From JAAEQG01 sp023133475 (GTDB lineage Bacteria > Planctomycetota > Phycisphaerae > UBA1845): 50,077 bases of DNA. The translations under genes and the position numbers were made by a program. Positions 25,292 to 34,572 of this stretch are shown piece after piece. The notes under the pieces were generated by a model that had not been told where the DNA came from, made no database searches, and saw nothing but the letters and a program-made list of their open reading frames with translations. Position 1 is the first letter of the stretch. The number at the start of each line of letters is the position of its first letter. The stretch spans positions 1 to 50,077 of the forward strand of contig DAOVLE010000006.1 in assembly GCA_030631415.1 (NCBI GenBank). The letters are read 5' to 3'.

Positions 25292-26263
25292 CTACAGCAC
25301 CTCGTGCGCCGGCCGGATTTGCCCCGTGGGGGCCACATGCCGGACCTCGCACTCCATCCAGATCTGCATCCGCTGGTAAACGGTCTCCCGAACACGCCGG
25401 ATGAGTTCCAGGACGTCCGAAGCGCTTGCCTGCCCCAGGTTCACGATGAAGTTGGCATGCTGATGAGACACCTGGGCGTCCCCAACACGAAGACCCTTCA
25501 GACCGGCATCCTCGATCAACTTCCCCGGTGGGCCAAACGTATCATATATCTCCGGATGGCTGATGAAAACCGATCCACAATTAGGGGATTTCAGCGGGAA
25601 CTTCCGCCTCCGGTTGCGTAGAATATCGAGCATTCTCGCCCGGATATGGGACGGGTCGCCGCGTCGGCACTCCATCTCGGCTTTGACAACGATCAACCCG
25701 GAGCCCTGCAGGGAAGAGCGTCGATATGAAAACGCACAATCCTGCTGCGAGAGGTTATGGGGCCGCCCCTGCGCATCGACGGCCCAGACCCGTCGAACCA
25801 CCTCCCCCACGTTGTTGCGCTGACTGCCGCCGTTCATGACAATCAGACCACCCAGCGTGCCCGGTATGCCCACGACGTGCTCCAGTCCAGCCAAGCCTGC
25901 TCTGCCAACGGCCCGCGCAAACCGAGGGACCCACACGCCCGCCTCAGCCCGGATGTACGTCCCCTCGATGGTAACCGCCGACAGATGCCTGCCGATTCTT
26001 ATTACCACCCCGCGAAACCCTGCATCGTCAAACAGCAGGTTGGACCCGTCGCCGATCACCAGGGCCGGAATCTTCGCGTTTGCAGTGTGCCGCAGCACCA
26101 GACAGAGGTGTTCTCTACAGCGCGGTTCCACGAACAGGGCGGCTGGGCCACCTATGCGGAGGGTGCTATGCTCCCGTAGCGGCTCGTCGCGACGCACATC
26201 GCCTATGTCTTCGGTGGCCAAAAAGTCCAGGAACCTGTCATAATCGGGCATTAGTGGGCACAT
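25292..26263 (-). CDS. murB: UDP-N-acetylenolpyruvoylglucosamine reductase
   Basis: 323 residues; an ATG at 26251 is an alternative start. It reduces UDP-GlcNAc-enolpyruvate to UDP-MurNAc with FAD and NADPH in the cytoplasm. FAD-domain motifs: RIGGPAALFVEP, VIGDGSNLLFDDAGF and GLEHVVGIPGTLGGLIVMNG. The catalytic serine is in PNCGSVFISHP (S231), and the C-terminal glutamate is in ECEVR. PPGKLIEDAGLKGLRVG and SHQHANFIVN also fit. About 15 residues extend beyond the usual end. It follows MurA after about 20 bases. The pair is embedded in a glycan cluster, not in a division/cell-wall cluster. Confidence 0.93.
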   Translation of the reverse strand: MCPLMPDYDRFLDFLATEDIGDVRRDEPLREHSTLRIGGPAALFVEPRCREHLCLVLRHTANAKIPALVIGDGSNLLFDDAGFRGVVIRIGRHLSAVTIEGTYIRAEAGVWVPRFARAVGRAGLAGLEHVVGIPGTLGGLIVMNGGSQRNNVGEVVRRVWAVDAQGRPHNLSQQDCAFSYRRSSLQGSGLIVVKAEMECRRGDPSHIRARMLDILRNRRRKFPLKSPNCGSVFISHPEIYDTFGPPGKLIEDAGLKGLRVGDAQVSHQHANFIVNLGQASASDVLELIRRVRETVYQRMQIWMECEVRHVAPTGQIRPAHEVL

Positions 26264-26284
26264 CCCAAAAACCGTGCAGCAATG

Positions 26285-27541
26285 CTAGCTGTCCAGTTCC
26301 TCGATCTCCGCGCCAAGGCTCCTGAATCGCGAAACGAAATACTCGTACCCACGCCCGATCTGGTAGCAGTTGTCGATCACCGTGGTTCCCTCAGCCGTCA
26401 GGGCACTGAGGATCAGAGCAGCTCCGCAACGCAGGTCCAACGCCCGAACAGAGGCGCCTTTGAGATTGGCCGGCCCCTGGATCACTGCGCAGTTTCCGTA
26501 TGCCTGGATGGGCATGCCCAGTTTTTGGAGTTCTGTGGTGTATTGAAATCTTTCGGTGAACCGCTGGTCTGTAACCGAGCTTTCGCCCTTGCACTGGCTG
26601 GCGAAAGCGGCAAAGAGCGGCTGCATGTCGGAATTCACCCCGGGGTAGGGGGCGGTGAACAGGTCGAAGGATCGCAACTCCTTCCCCTTCGCGGTGACAT
26701 AAACGTTCCCACCCCACTCGAAGATGTCAAGCCCAGCCTGCCTCAGGTAGGCCACGTCGTTGCAAATGTGTTTCAAGGATAGGTCTTTGACGCAGATTTC
26801 CCCGTGGGTCATACCGGCTGCGATGATGTAGGTTAGGGCTTCGTCCCAGCCCTCGATGATGCGGTGCCGACAACCGGTTAGCTTCCGGTTTCCTTCGATC
26901 TCAACCACCCTGTTCCGTACGGAGATGTTGGCCCCCATGGCGTTCAGGCAGGCGGCCATGTCGACGATCTCCGGTCTGGTGTTGGCGTTGAAAATGCGCG
27001 TTCGGCCTTCGGCGAAGCAGCCGGCCAGCAAAACGGTTTCCGTGCCGCTGGTGGTGGGCAGATAGAAATCGATATCTGTCCCCACCAGGCGGTCGGCGGT
27101 AACCTCGATCGTGTCGCCCTCATAACATACCTCGGCGCCGAGCCGCCGCAGCCCCTCCAGGTGCAGGTCGAACTTCCGGTCGCCCAGATCGCACCCCCCG
27201 GGCAGCGATATCCTGGCATGTCCGCATCTGCCTGCCAGCAGACCAAGGAAGAGGAGTGAAGACCGAAAACGTCCCGCAACCTCACCAGGCAGAGATGTGG
27301 TGGTTATGTTGGTGGGATCGACTTCAACCCGTCCGTCGGAAACGTTGGTCCGGCAGCCGATATGCTCCAGTGCAGCCAGTTCTGCCCCGATGTCGTTCAA
27401 GTCCGTGGGAACATTATCCAGGATTATCGGCTCAGTTCCTGCTGCGGCGGCAACCAGGATCGGGAGTGCGGCGTTTTTGGCCCCTCGAACAGAGACCTCG
27501 CCTCGCAACTCAACCGGCCCTTCGATTCTCAACTTCGACAA
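26285..27541 (-). CDS. murA: UDP-N-acetylglucosamine 1-carboxyvinyltransferase
   Basis: 418 residues from a TTG start, with GGGAG seven bases upstream. It transfers enolpyruvate from PEP to UDP-GlcNAc. Key residues present: AKNAALPIL near the N-terminus, the PEP-reactive cysteine in LPGGCDLGDRKFDLHLEGL (C117, so fosfomycin-target type), the general-base Asp in NSDMQPLF (D305) and DLRCGAALIL. It is diverged in places: PTTSGTETVLLAGC and a HRIIEGWDEALTYIIAAGM segment differ somewhat from common MurA. With MurB it forms a complete route to UDP-MurNAc. First gene of the minus-strand cluster, about 225 bases downstream of tRNA-Arg. Confidence 0.93.
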   Translation of the reverse strand: MSKLRIEGPVELRGEVSVRGAKNAALPILVAAAAGTEPIILDNVPTDLNDIGAELAALEHIGCRTNVSDGRVEVDPTNITTTSLPGEVAGRFRSSLLFLGLLAGRCGHARISLPGGCDLGDRKFDLHLEGLRRLGAEVCYEGDTIEVTADRLVGTDIDFYLPTTSGTETVLLAGCFAEGRTRIFNANTRPEIVDMAACLNAMGANISVRNRVVEIEGNRKLTGCRHRIIEGWDEALTYIIAAGMTHGEICVKDLSLKHICNDVAYLRQAGLDIFEWGGNVYVTAKGKELRSFDLFTAPYPGVNSDMQPLFAAFASQCKGESSVTDQRFTERFQYTTELQKLGMPIQAYGNCAVIQGPANLKGASVRALDLRCGAALILSALTAEGTTVIDNCYQIGRGYEYFVSRFRSLGAEIEELDS

Positions 27542-27766
27542 TTCACCTCTCCCGAAATATCACCATTTGCCAATTCAACAGAGGCACAACCCCTATTTTA
27601 TCCTGTTGCCAAGCCATGTCGAGTGCATCGCAAACCCCAACCCCAGCATGATCGCAAGCAGCGGCGCAGGGCAGGTTGAAAACATGCCATCGGGATATGC
27701 GGGGCGGGCACTTGACAGCATTTTGCTGTTTCCCGTTATCCCCTAACACTACATATGCATCGGGAT

Positions 27767-27840
<74 letters not shown>

Positions 27841-27988
27841 TACACCTGGGTATCCTGACATGTCCCAACCGAAACGTCAAGCCCACGTCGTTCCGTTGCG
27901 CTAGGCCGGGTGTGGCCATGCTCTGTAGTGCGGCTGATTTTTTCGGTCTACACTTCAATTGGGCGTTGCATTTCGTGTAACCCGTCTT

Positions 27989-28020
27989 GGGTGGCCCACC
28001 GCTAAAGCGATGGGCCACCC
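27989..28020. repeat. CTTTAGC-type hairpin, short form
   Basis: GGGTGGCCCA and TGGGCCACCC are perfect 10-base arms around CCGCTAAAGCGA. This is the right half-unit of the family seen at 8617-8698. It lies in the 290-base gap between tRNA-Arg and the oxidoreductase operon, which otherwise holds only the operon's upstream region. Confidence 0.8.
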
Positions 28021-28152
28021 GCCTAATGCCACAAAAAATGGCCACACCCGGATGGGGCACCCGCACCCGTTGCATTGGAAAGCGGATCGGGTATTTTGAT
28101 GCCGGTGGAGAACCGAGATTGATCGCTGTCTCTCATGCCACAGGATCATCGT

Positions 28153-29585
<1,433 letters not shown>

Positions 29586-29589
<4 letters not shown>

Positions 29590-30038
29590 ACCCGCGGTCG
29601 GCTATTGATTCCATCCCGCATCGCCCGCCGTTTCTGTTCGTGGACGAAGTGGTCGAGCTGACCGCCGATCGCGTGGTCACAAAAGTGGTTGCCGATCCCG
29701 ACGCGGATTACTTCAAAGGGCACTATCCCGGAAACCCGCTGATGCCGGGCGTGCTTATCTGCGAGTGTGCCTTGCAGGCTGGGGCGATTCTGATGATGCA
29801 TCGGATCGACGCCGGCGATGACAAAAACTCCCTACCCGTGTTGACGCGAATCAACGAAGCCAAATTCAAGCACATGGTCAAACCAAACCAGACGCTTCGG
29901 GTCGAGGTGGTCTTTAATGATGAGCTGAGCGGTGCGTATTACATGACCGGCAGGGTGACCGTCGATGGCAGAATGGTTCTGCGGGTCACCTTCGTGTGTA
30001 TGCTGGCCGATAAAAGTTCCCAGGAGGATCGTGGATGA
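29586..30038 (+). CDS. fabZ-like: FabZ-like 3-hydroxyacyl-ACP dehydratase
   Basis: 150 residues, hot-dog fold. Start at the ATG of the ATGA overlap with the preceding gene. Signature motifs: SIPHRPPFLFVDEVVEL and FKGHYPGNPLMPGVLICECA with the catalytic His (GHYPGNP) and Glu (ECALQAG). FabZ dehydrates 3-hydroxyacyl-ACP to trans-2-enoyl-ACP. The C-terminal half (KFKHMVKPNQTLRVEVVF) fits too. It ends in a second four-base overlap with the FabI-like gene. A cell would be expected to have a housekeeping fabZ elsewhere; this copy is probably pathway-specific. Confidence 0.9.
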
Positions 30039-30847
30039 GTTTCCTGAATCTGGAGAACAAGATCATCGTGGTTTTCGGCGTAGCCAACAAGCGCAGCGTC
30101 GCCTACCACATCGCCCGCGCCCTGGAGCAACAAGGGGCGGAGGTGATCTACAGCGTTCAGACCACCCAGCACCGCGCCACCCTTAACGGTTTGTTGGAAA
30201 ACCGTCAGGTGCATGTCTGTGACGTGCGCCACGACGAGCAGATCGCTTCGCTGGTGGAGGCGATTCAGGAGAGGCATGGCAGGGTTGACGGGCTGGTTCA
30301 TTCGATCGCCTTTGCGAACTATGAGTCTTTCTCCGGGGTGTTCCATGAAGTATCTCGGGCGGACTTTCTGGAGACGATTGACATCTCGTGTTATTCGCTG
30401 ATCGCCCTTGCCAATGCCTTCAAAACGCTGTTCAGCGAGCAGGCCAGTGTGGTGGCGATTTCGATTTCGTCCACCCGGATGGCTGCGGATGGCTATGGGT
30501 ACATGGCACCAGCCAAAGCCGCTCTGGACTCCGCCGTCGCGTTTTTGGCCAAATCGTTCAGCCGTTTTAGCCAGGTGCGTTTCAACGCTGTCTGTGCCGG
30601 GTTGCTCAAGACCAGCGCATCTGCCGGAATCCCCGGATACGTCGATAACTATCTCTACGCCGAGCAGGTGACTTTGCGAAAGAAAGCCCTCAGCACCACC
30701 GAGGTGGCGAATGTGGCAGCGTTTCTGCTAAGCGAGTGTTCCAGTGGCATAAATGCCCAGGGAATCGTCACCGATTGCGGGATGGGCATCAACTACTTCG
30801 ACGCCAACGTAGTCAACGCCACCGTATCGTCGGCTTGGCCAACCTGA
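30035..30847 (+). CDS. fabI-like: FabI-like enoyl-ACP reductase
   Basis: 270 residues, short-chain dehydrogenase fold of the FabI subgroup. NAD-binding region IIVVFGVANKRSVAYHIARA (the FabI GVANxRS pattern), VHSIAF, and the Y-x6-K motif in YGYMAPAKAAL. The substrate-loop region is FNAVCAGLLKTSASAGIPGY. The end GINAQGIVTDCGMGINYF matches the usual SDR close. FabI reduces trans-2-enoyl-ACP with NAD(P)H. It starts inside the stop codon of the FabZ-like gene. Together with the FAD oxidoreductase it could set the oxidation state of a specialised acyl chain. The active-site details differ from E. coli FabI, so an enoyl-reductase role is probable but not certain. Confidence 0.85.
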   Translation: MSFLNLENKIIVVFGVANKRSVAYHIARALEQQGAEVIYSVQTTQHRATLNGLLENRQVHVCDVRHDEQIASLVEAIQERHGRVDGLVHSIAFANYESFSGVFHEVSRADFLETIDISCYSLIALANAFKTLFSEQASVVAISISSTRMAADGYGYMAPAKAALDSAVAFLAKSFSRFSQVRFNAVCAGLLKTSASAGIPGYVDNYLYAEQVTLRKKALSTTEVANVAAFLLSECSSGINAQGIVTDCGMGINYFDANVVNATVSSAWPT

Positions 30848-30913
30848 AAGAAAAGGCAAGAGGCAAGAGGAACCCGGCAAGGTCCGGATCGTCTTGGAAT
30901 AAGGAGTTCGGAT

Positions 30914-32155
30914 ATGCTCAGCGATAAACGCCTGATCAGGAGCATAAGGCTCCAAAACTTCCTCTCGTTTGGCGGGTTGGCTGAAGATGTCGAGATGAAA
31001 CCCCTCAATGTCTTCATTGGCCCCAACTCGTCCGGGAAATCAAATCTGTTTGAAGCGATTGGTCTTCTCGCAGCGGCTCCCAAGGACTTGACGTCTCCGA
31101 TCCGTGAGGGCGGTGGCGTTAGCGAGTGGCTTTGGAAGGGTAAACGTGAGACACGTGGCAAGCAGAAAACACCTGCCGCGGAGATTGACGTAACGGTTAA
31201 TTACCCTGACGGGATCATGCCGCTTCGTCACAAGATTTCTTTCGGGATGGTAGGGCAGCGATTCGAACTCCTCGATGAAGCCATTGAGAACGAGCGTTCG
31301 CAGTCTCCTGAAACCGGTGATGTAGACTTTTTCTATCGTTATCAGCAAGGCAATCCCGTGTTGAACGTTCGAACACAGGTCTCGGACCAAGCCGGCACGG
31401 AAAGCGGCCGAACCAAACGGGCGCTGCCGCGAGAGGACCTGGCACCCAATCAGTCTGTCCTCTCGCAGCGGAAGGATCCTGATCAGTATCCCGAGATCAC
31501 CTATCTTGGCAGCCGGTTCGCCGAGATACAGTTGTATCGCGAGTGGAGTCTCGGACGGTTCACACCGCCGCGCGTTCCGCAAAAGGTTGATCTCCCGGAA
31601 GACTATCTCCTCGAAGACGCCGGCAACCTCGGATTGGTATTGAACGACCTGCAACATCAACCTGGAATAAGAACCCTTCTCCTCGAAAAGCTCAGTGTAT
31701 TCAATGATTCCTTCACGGAGATTTCCACGCGCATTCACGGAGGCACGGTTCAGGTCTTCTTGCACGAAAAAGGTCTAAACGAGCCAATACCGGCGACGCG
31801 TTTATCTGACGGCACGTTGCGATATCTGTGTCTCTTGACTCTTCTGTGCCACCCGACCCCTCCACCAGTCGTGTGCATCGAAGAACCGGAACTGGGCCTG
31901 CACCCGGATGTGCTCCCGACAATCGCCGAGTTGCTTCTCGACGCCTCCGAGAGAACCCAGTTGTTCGTCACGACACATTCCGACGTTCTCGTGGATGCCT
32001 TGACACATACTCCTGACTCTGTGGTTGTTTGCGAGAAGCACGACGGATCCACGAATATGCAACGACTCAGCGCGAACGAGCTGTCCGCGTGGCTCAAGAA
32101 GTACACACTTGGGCAGTTATGGCGCCGCGGCGAACTCGGAGGAAACCGATGGTAA
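30914..32155 (+). CDS. AAA/ABC-type ATPase of the OLD/RecF-like class
   Basis: 413 residues; AAGGAG lies about eight bases before the ATG. Walker A GPNSSGKS (36-43), ABC signature LSDGT (297-301), Walker B VVCIEEPELGLHPD (from 319) and H-loop TTHSD (353-357). The middle holds the variable coiled region found in AAA15/AAA21 ATPases. No TOPRIM nuclease is fused, unlike full OLD proteins. The next gene overlaps its end by seven bases and encodes a DUF4276 protein, so the ATPase probably works with it. ATPase-effector pairs of this kind are frequent among anti-phage and nuclease-regulating systems. Confidence 0.88.
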   Translation: MLSDKRLIRSIRLQNFLSFGGLAEDVEMKPLNVFIGPNSSGKSNLFEAIGLLAAAPKDLTSPIREGGGVSEWLWKGKRETRGKQKTPAAEIDVTVNYPDGIMPLRHKISFGMVGQRFELLDEAIENERSQSPETGDVDFFYRYQQGNPVLNVRTQVSDQAGTESGRTKRALPREDLAPNQSVLSQRKDPDQYPEITYLGSRFAEIQLYREWSLGRFTPPRVPQKVDLPEDYLLEDAGNLGLVLNDLQHQPGIRTLLLEKLSVFNDSFTEISTRIHGGTVQVFLHEKGLNEPIPATRLSDGTLRYLCLLTLLCHPTPPPVVCIEEPELGLHPDVLPTIAELLLDASERTQLFVTTHSDVLVDALTHTPDSVVVCEKHDGSTNMQRLSANELSAWLKKYTLGQLWRRGELGGNRW

Positions 32156-32760
32156 GCATCAGGGTGTACGTTGAGGGCGGTGGCGACGCCAATGCTTTGC
32201 GGACGAAGTGTCGCCGAGGATTCAGCGAATTCTTCCGAAAGGCTGGGTTCGAGGGCCGCATGCCAAAGGTCGTGGCTTGTGGGGCGCGCGACGACGCCTT
32301 CGACGACTTCTGCACCGCATTGGCTCAAGCTCATGGTGCTTGCTTCCCCGTGTTGCTGGTTGATAGCGAGGCAGTTGTGGAGACCGAGCCGTGGCCACAC
32401 CTTAAGCTATGGGACAATTGGGACAAGCCGGACGATGCCTCCGCAGATCACGCCCACCTGATGGTCGAGACTATGGAGGCTTGGTTCGTGGCCGACAGGG
32501 ATTCACTTGCCGCTTACTTCGGGCGAGAGTTCAACACAAACGCTCTACCCGCCCGCAACGACGTGGAGAGTATTTCGAAGGCTGAACTCTATCAGAGTTT
32601 GAAGAACGCTACCCGACTCTGCAACAAGAAGGGGGAATATGACAAGGGCGCACATTCGTTCGAGATCCTCGCACTGATCGATCCGGACGTGGTCCGGTCG
32701 AAATCGCCTCACACAGAGCGACTGATTACCACGCTGCATCGCAAGGCGGATGGAAAGTGA
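32149..32760 (+). CDS. DUF4276 protein, TOPRIM-like partner of the ATPase
   Basis: 203 residues from an ATG inside the end of the ATPase gene. Opening MVSIRVYVEGGGDANALRTK (E9), then FPVLLVDSEAVV (D72, E74), and HLMVETMEAWFVADRDSLAA, the segment typical of DUF4276. The spacing Glu, then Asp-x-Glu resembles a TOPRIM metal site (E...DxD), with Glu in place of the second Asp. A nuclease role is inferred from fold resemblance and context, not shown. It has no signal peptide. The gene is followed by a convergent flavoprotein gene. Confidence 0.75.
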   Translation: MVSIRVYVEGGGDANALRTKCRRGFSEFFRKAGFEGRMPKVVACGARDDAFDDFCTALAQAHGACFPVLLVDSEAVVETEPWPHLKLWDNWDKPDDASADHAHLMVETMEAWFVADRDSLAAYFGREFNTNALPARNDVESISKAELYQSLKNATRLCNKKGEYDKGAHSFEILALIDPDVVRSKSPHTERLITTLHRKADGK

Positions 32761-32872
32761 ATCTATGACATGCCGCGTTGCGGAACGCGAAACAGGCGAA
32801 GGATAGCGATGCCCAACAGGAACTCGGAACTGAATGATGGGCTCCACCTCGCTCCGCGAGGTTCCACCCACC

Positions 32873-34480
32873 CTACGGTGCATACCTGGCAATGATGGCA
32901 TCGGCGGTTTTGATGCCGTCGATGGCGGCGCTGACGATGCCTCCAGCATATCCGGCACCGTCGCCGGTGGGATAGAGATTCCGTGTGGCAACCGCCTCGC
33001 GCGATTCACTGTGCCGCAAAATACGCAACGGGCAACTGGCTCGCGTCTCCGGAGCCAGCATCACCGCCTCACCACCGCCAAAACCGGGCATGCGCTTATC
33101 GAGGATTTGCAGGCCGGTTTCCAAGGCCTGCACCACTTCACACGGCAGCAACTCCGCCGCATCACACCAGGTCACCCCAAAAGGATAACTGCCCTCGTAT
33201 CGCCCGCCCGACCGCCGGTTGGCCAGAAAATCAACCGCCCGCATGGCCGGCGCACGGTAGTCGCCACCACCCAACACGAATGCCTGACGCTCCAGCCGTT
33301 CCAAATACTCCACACCAGCCAGAACGTTCGTGGACGCCGCTGCCGGCTCGACGGTGATGATCAATCCGGCGTTGGCGAACAGGCCACCTCGGCCGGAGCG
33401 GCTGGCGCCGTTGACGGATATGCAGGTGGGCGATTCGTTGGTCGGGAGGATCGTTCCCCCCGGGCACATGCAGAAGCTGAACAGGTCGCCCCGCCCGCCG
33501 GCTGCCCCCTTGGCCACCAGGCGATACTCCGCCGGTGGTAAGGCCTCGTGCCCGGCGGCACCTCCGTACTGCCAGCGGTTCACCATCTCCTGGGGATGCT
33601 CGATACGCACCCCAACCTGAAACGGGCGCGGCACCATAGTGACACCCTGCCGCGACAACATGCGAACCGTGTCACGAGCAGAGATGCCAATAGCCAATAT
33701 AGTAGGCCCAACAGCCAGAAACTCCTCGTTCACCCTGAGAGATACAAGGCGGTTATCTTCGATGACTACCTTGTCTACTCGGTGTTGGAATCGAACCTCC
33801 CCGCCCAGGCGTTCGATGTGCCGGCGTATCCGTCGGCAGATGCCTGGGAGCATGTCGCTGCCGATGTGTGGGTGAGCATCGACGAGGATGTCGGGGTCGG
33901 CGCCGTGGTGGTACAAGACCTCGAGCACGGTCCGCACCAGCGGGTCCGAGAGGCGGGTGTACAGTTTGCCGTCGCTGTAGGCACCTGCTCCCCCTTCGCC
34001 GAAGAGATAATTGGACTCGGGGTTGAAGGCTTTCTCTTTAATGAACCTCTTCAGCACATCATGGTGCCGGTGGCGGATGTCTTGGCCTCGCTCGAGCACC
34101 AGCGGCTGATAGCCGTGCCGGGCCAACCGCAAAGCCGCGAACATGCCCGCCGGCCCAAAACCGATCACCACCGGCCGACACTGCAAGGGCTCTGTGCCCG
34201 GTTGCGGGTCGGGATGCCCGGCGGGGGTGATGAACCGGACGTCATTACGGTGCAGCCGCAGCACTCGGCGGCGCTCTTGCTTGTGCGATTCGTGCAGCCC
34301 GACTTCCACGTGGAAGTTGAAGCGTAGCGGGCGGTGTTTGCGGGCGTCGATCGAGCGGTGCACAACGGCATAAGTGCGAATAGCTTCACGCGATACCCGA
34401 AGCCGCTTGGCCACCGCAGCCAACATATCCTCCAAACCGCCTTCGAGGGGCAGGGCAATGTTGCGAACCATAATAGCCAT
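32873..34480 (-). CDS. FAD-dependent oxidoreductase, COG2509 type
   Basis: 535 residues. N-terminal small domain (VRNIALPLEGGLEDMLAAVA) followed by an FAD Rossmann site PVVIGFGPAGMFAALRLARH and LVLERGQDI. Later segments FGEGGAGAYSDGKLYTR, FSFCMCPGGTILPTN and YPTGDGAGYAGGIVSAAIDG are characteristic of the COG2509 flavoproteins. These are widespread and of uncertain function. CMCPGG holds a Cys-x-Cys. AGG stands about seven bases before the ATG; ATG 34471 is an alternative. It is on the same strand as the LptC-like gene but separated by about 90 bases with a diverged palindrome. Confidence 0.88.
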   Translation of the reverse strand: MAIMVRNIALPLEGGLEDMLAAVAKRLRVSREAIRTYAVVHRSIDARKHRPLRFNFHVEVGLHESHKQERRRVLRLHRNDVRFITPAGHPDPQPGTEPLQCRPVVIGFGPAGMFAALRLARHGYQPLVLERGQDIRHRHHDVLKRFIKEKAFNPESNYLFGEGGAGAYSDGKLYTRLSDPLVRTVLEVLYHHGADPDILVDAHPHIGSDMLPGICRRIRRHIERLGGEVRFQHRVDKVVIEDNRLVSLRVNEEFLAVGPTILAIGISARDTVRMLSRQGVTMVPRPFQVGVRIEHPQEMVNRWQYGGAAGHEALPPAEYRLVAKGAAGGRGDLFSFCMCPGGTILPTNESPTCISVNGASRSGRGGLFANAGLIITVEPAAASTNVLAGVEYLERLERQAFVLGGGDYRAPAMRAVDFLANRRSGGRYEGSYPFGVTWCDAAELLPCEVVQALETGLQILDKRMPGFGGGEAVMLAPETRASCPLRILRHSESREAVATRNLYPTGDGAGYAGGIVSAAIDGIKTADAIIARYAP

Positions 34481-34572
34481 CGTGGACCTAATGTATCACG
34501 ATGTAGGGCAGGTTGAAAATCTGCCGCCCGCAACTCGAAGGTTGCGAAGTGCTCTACGGTGAAATATCCGGG

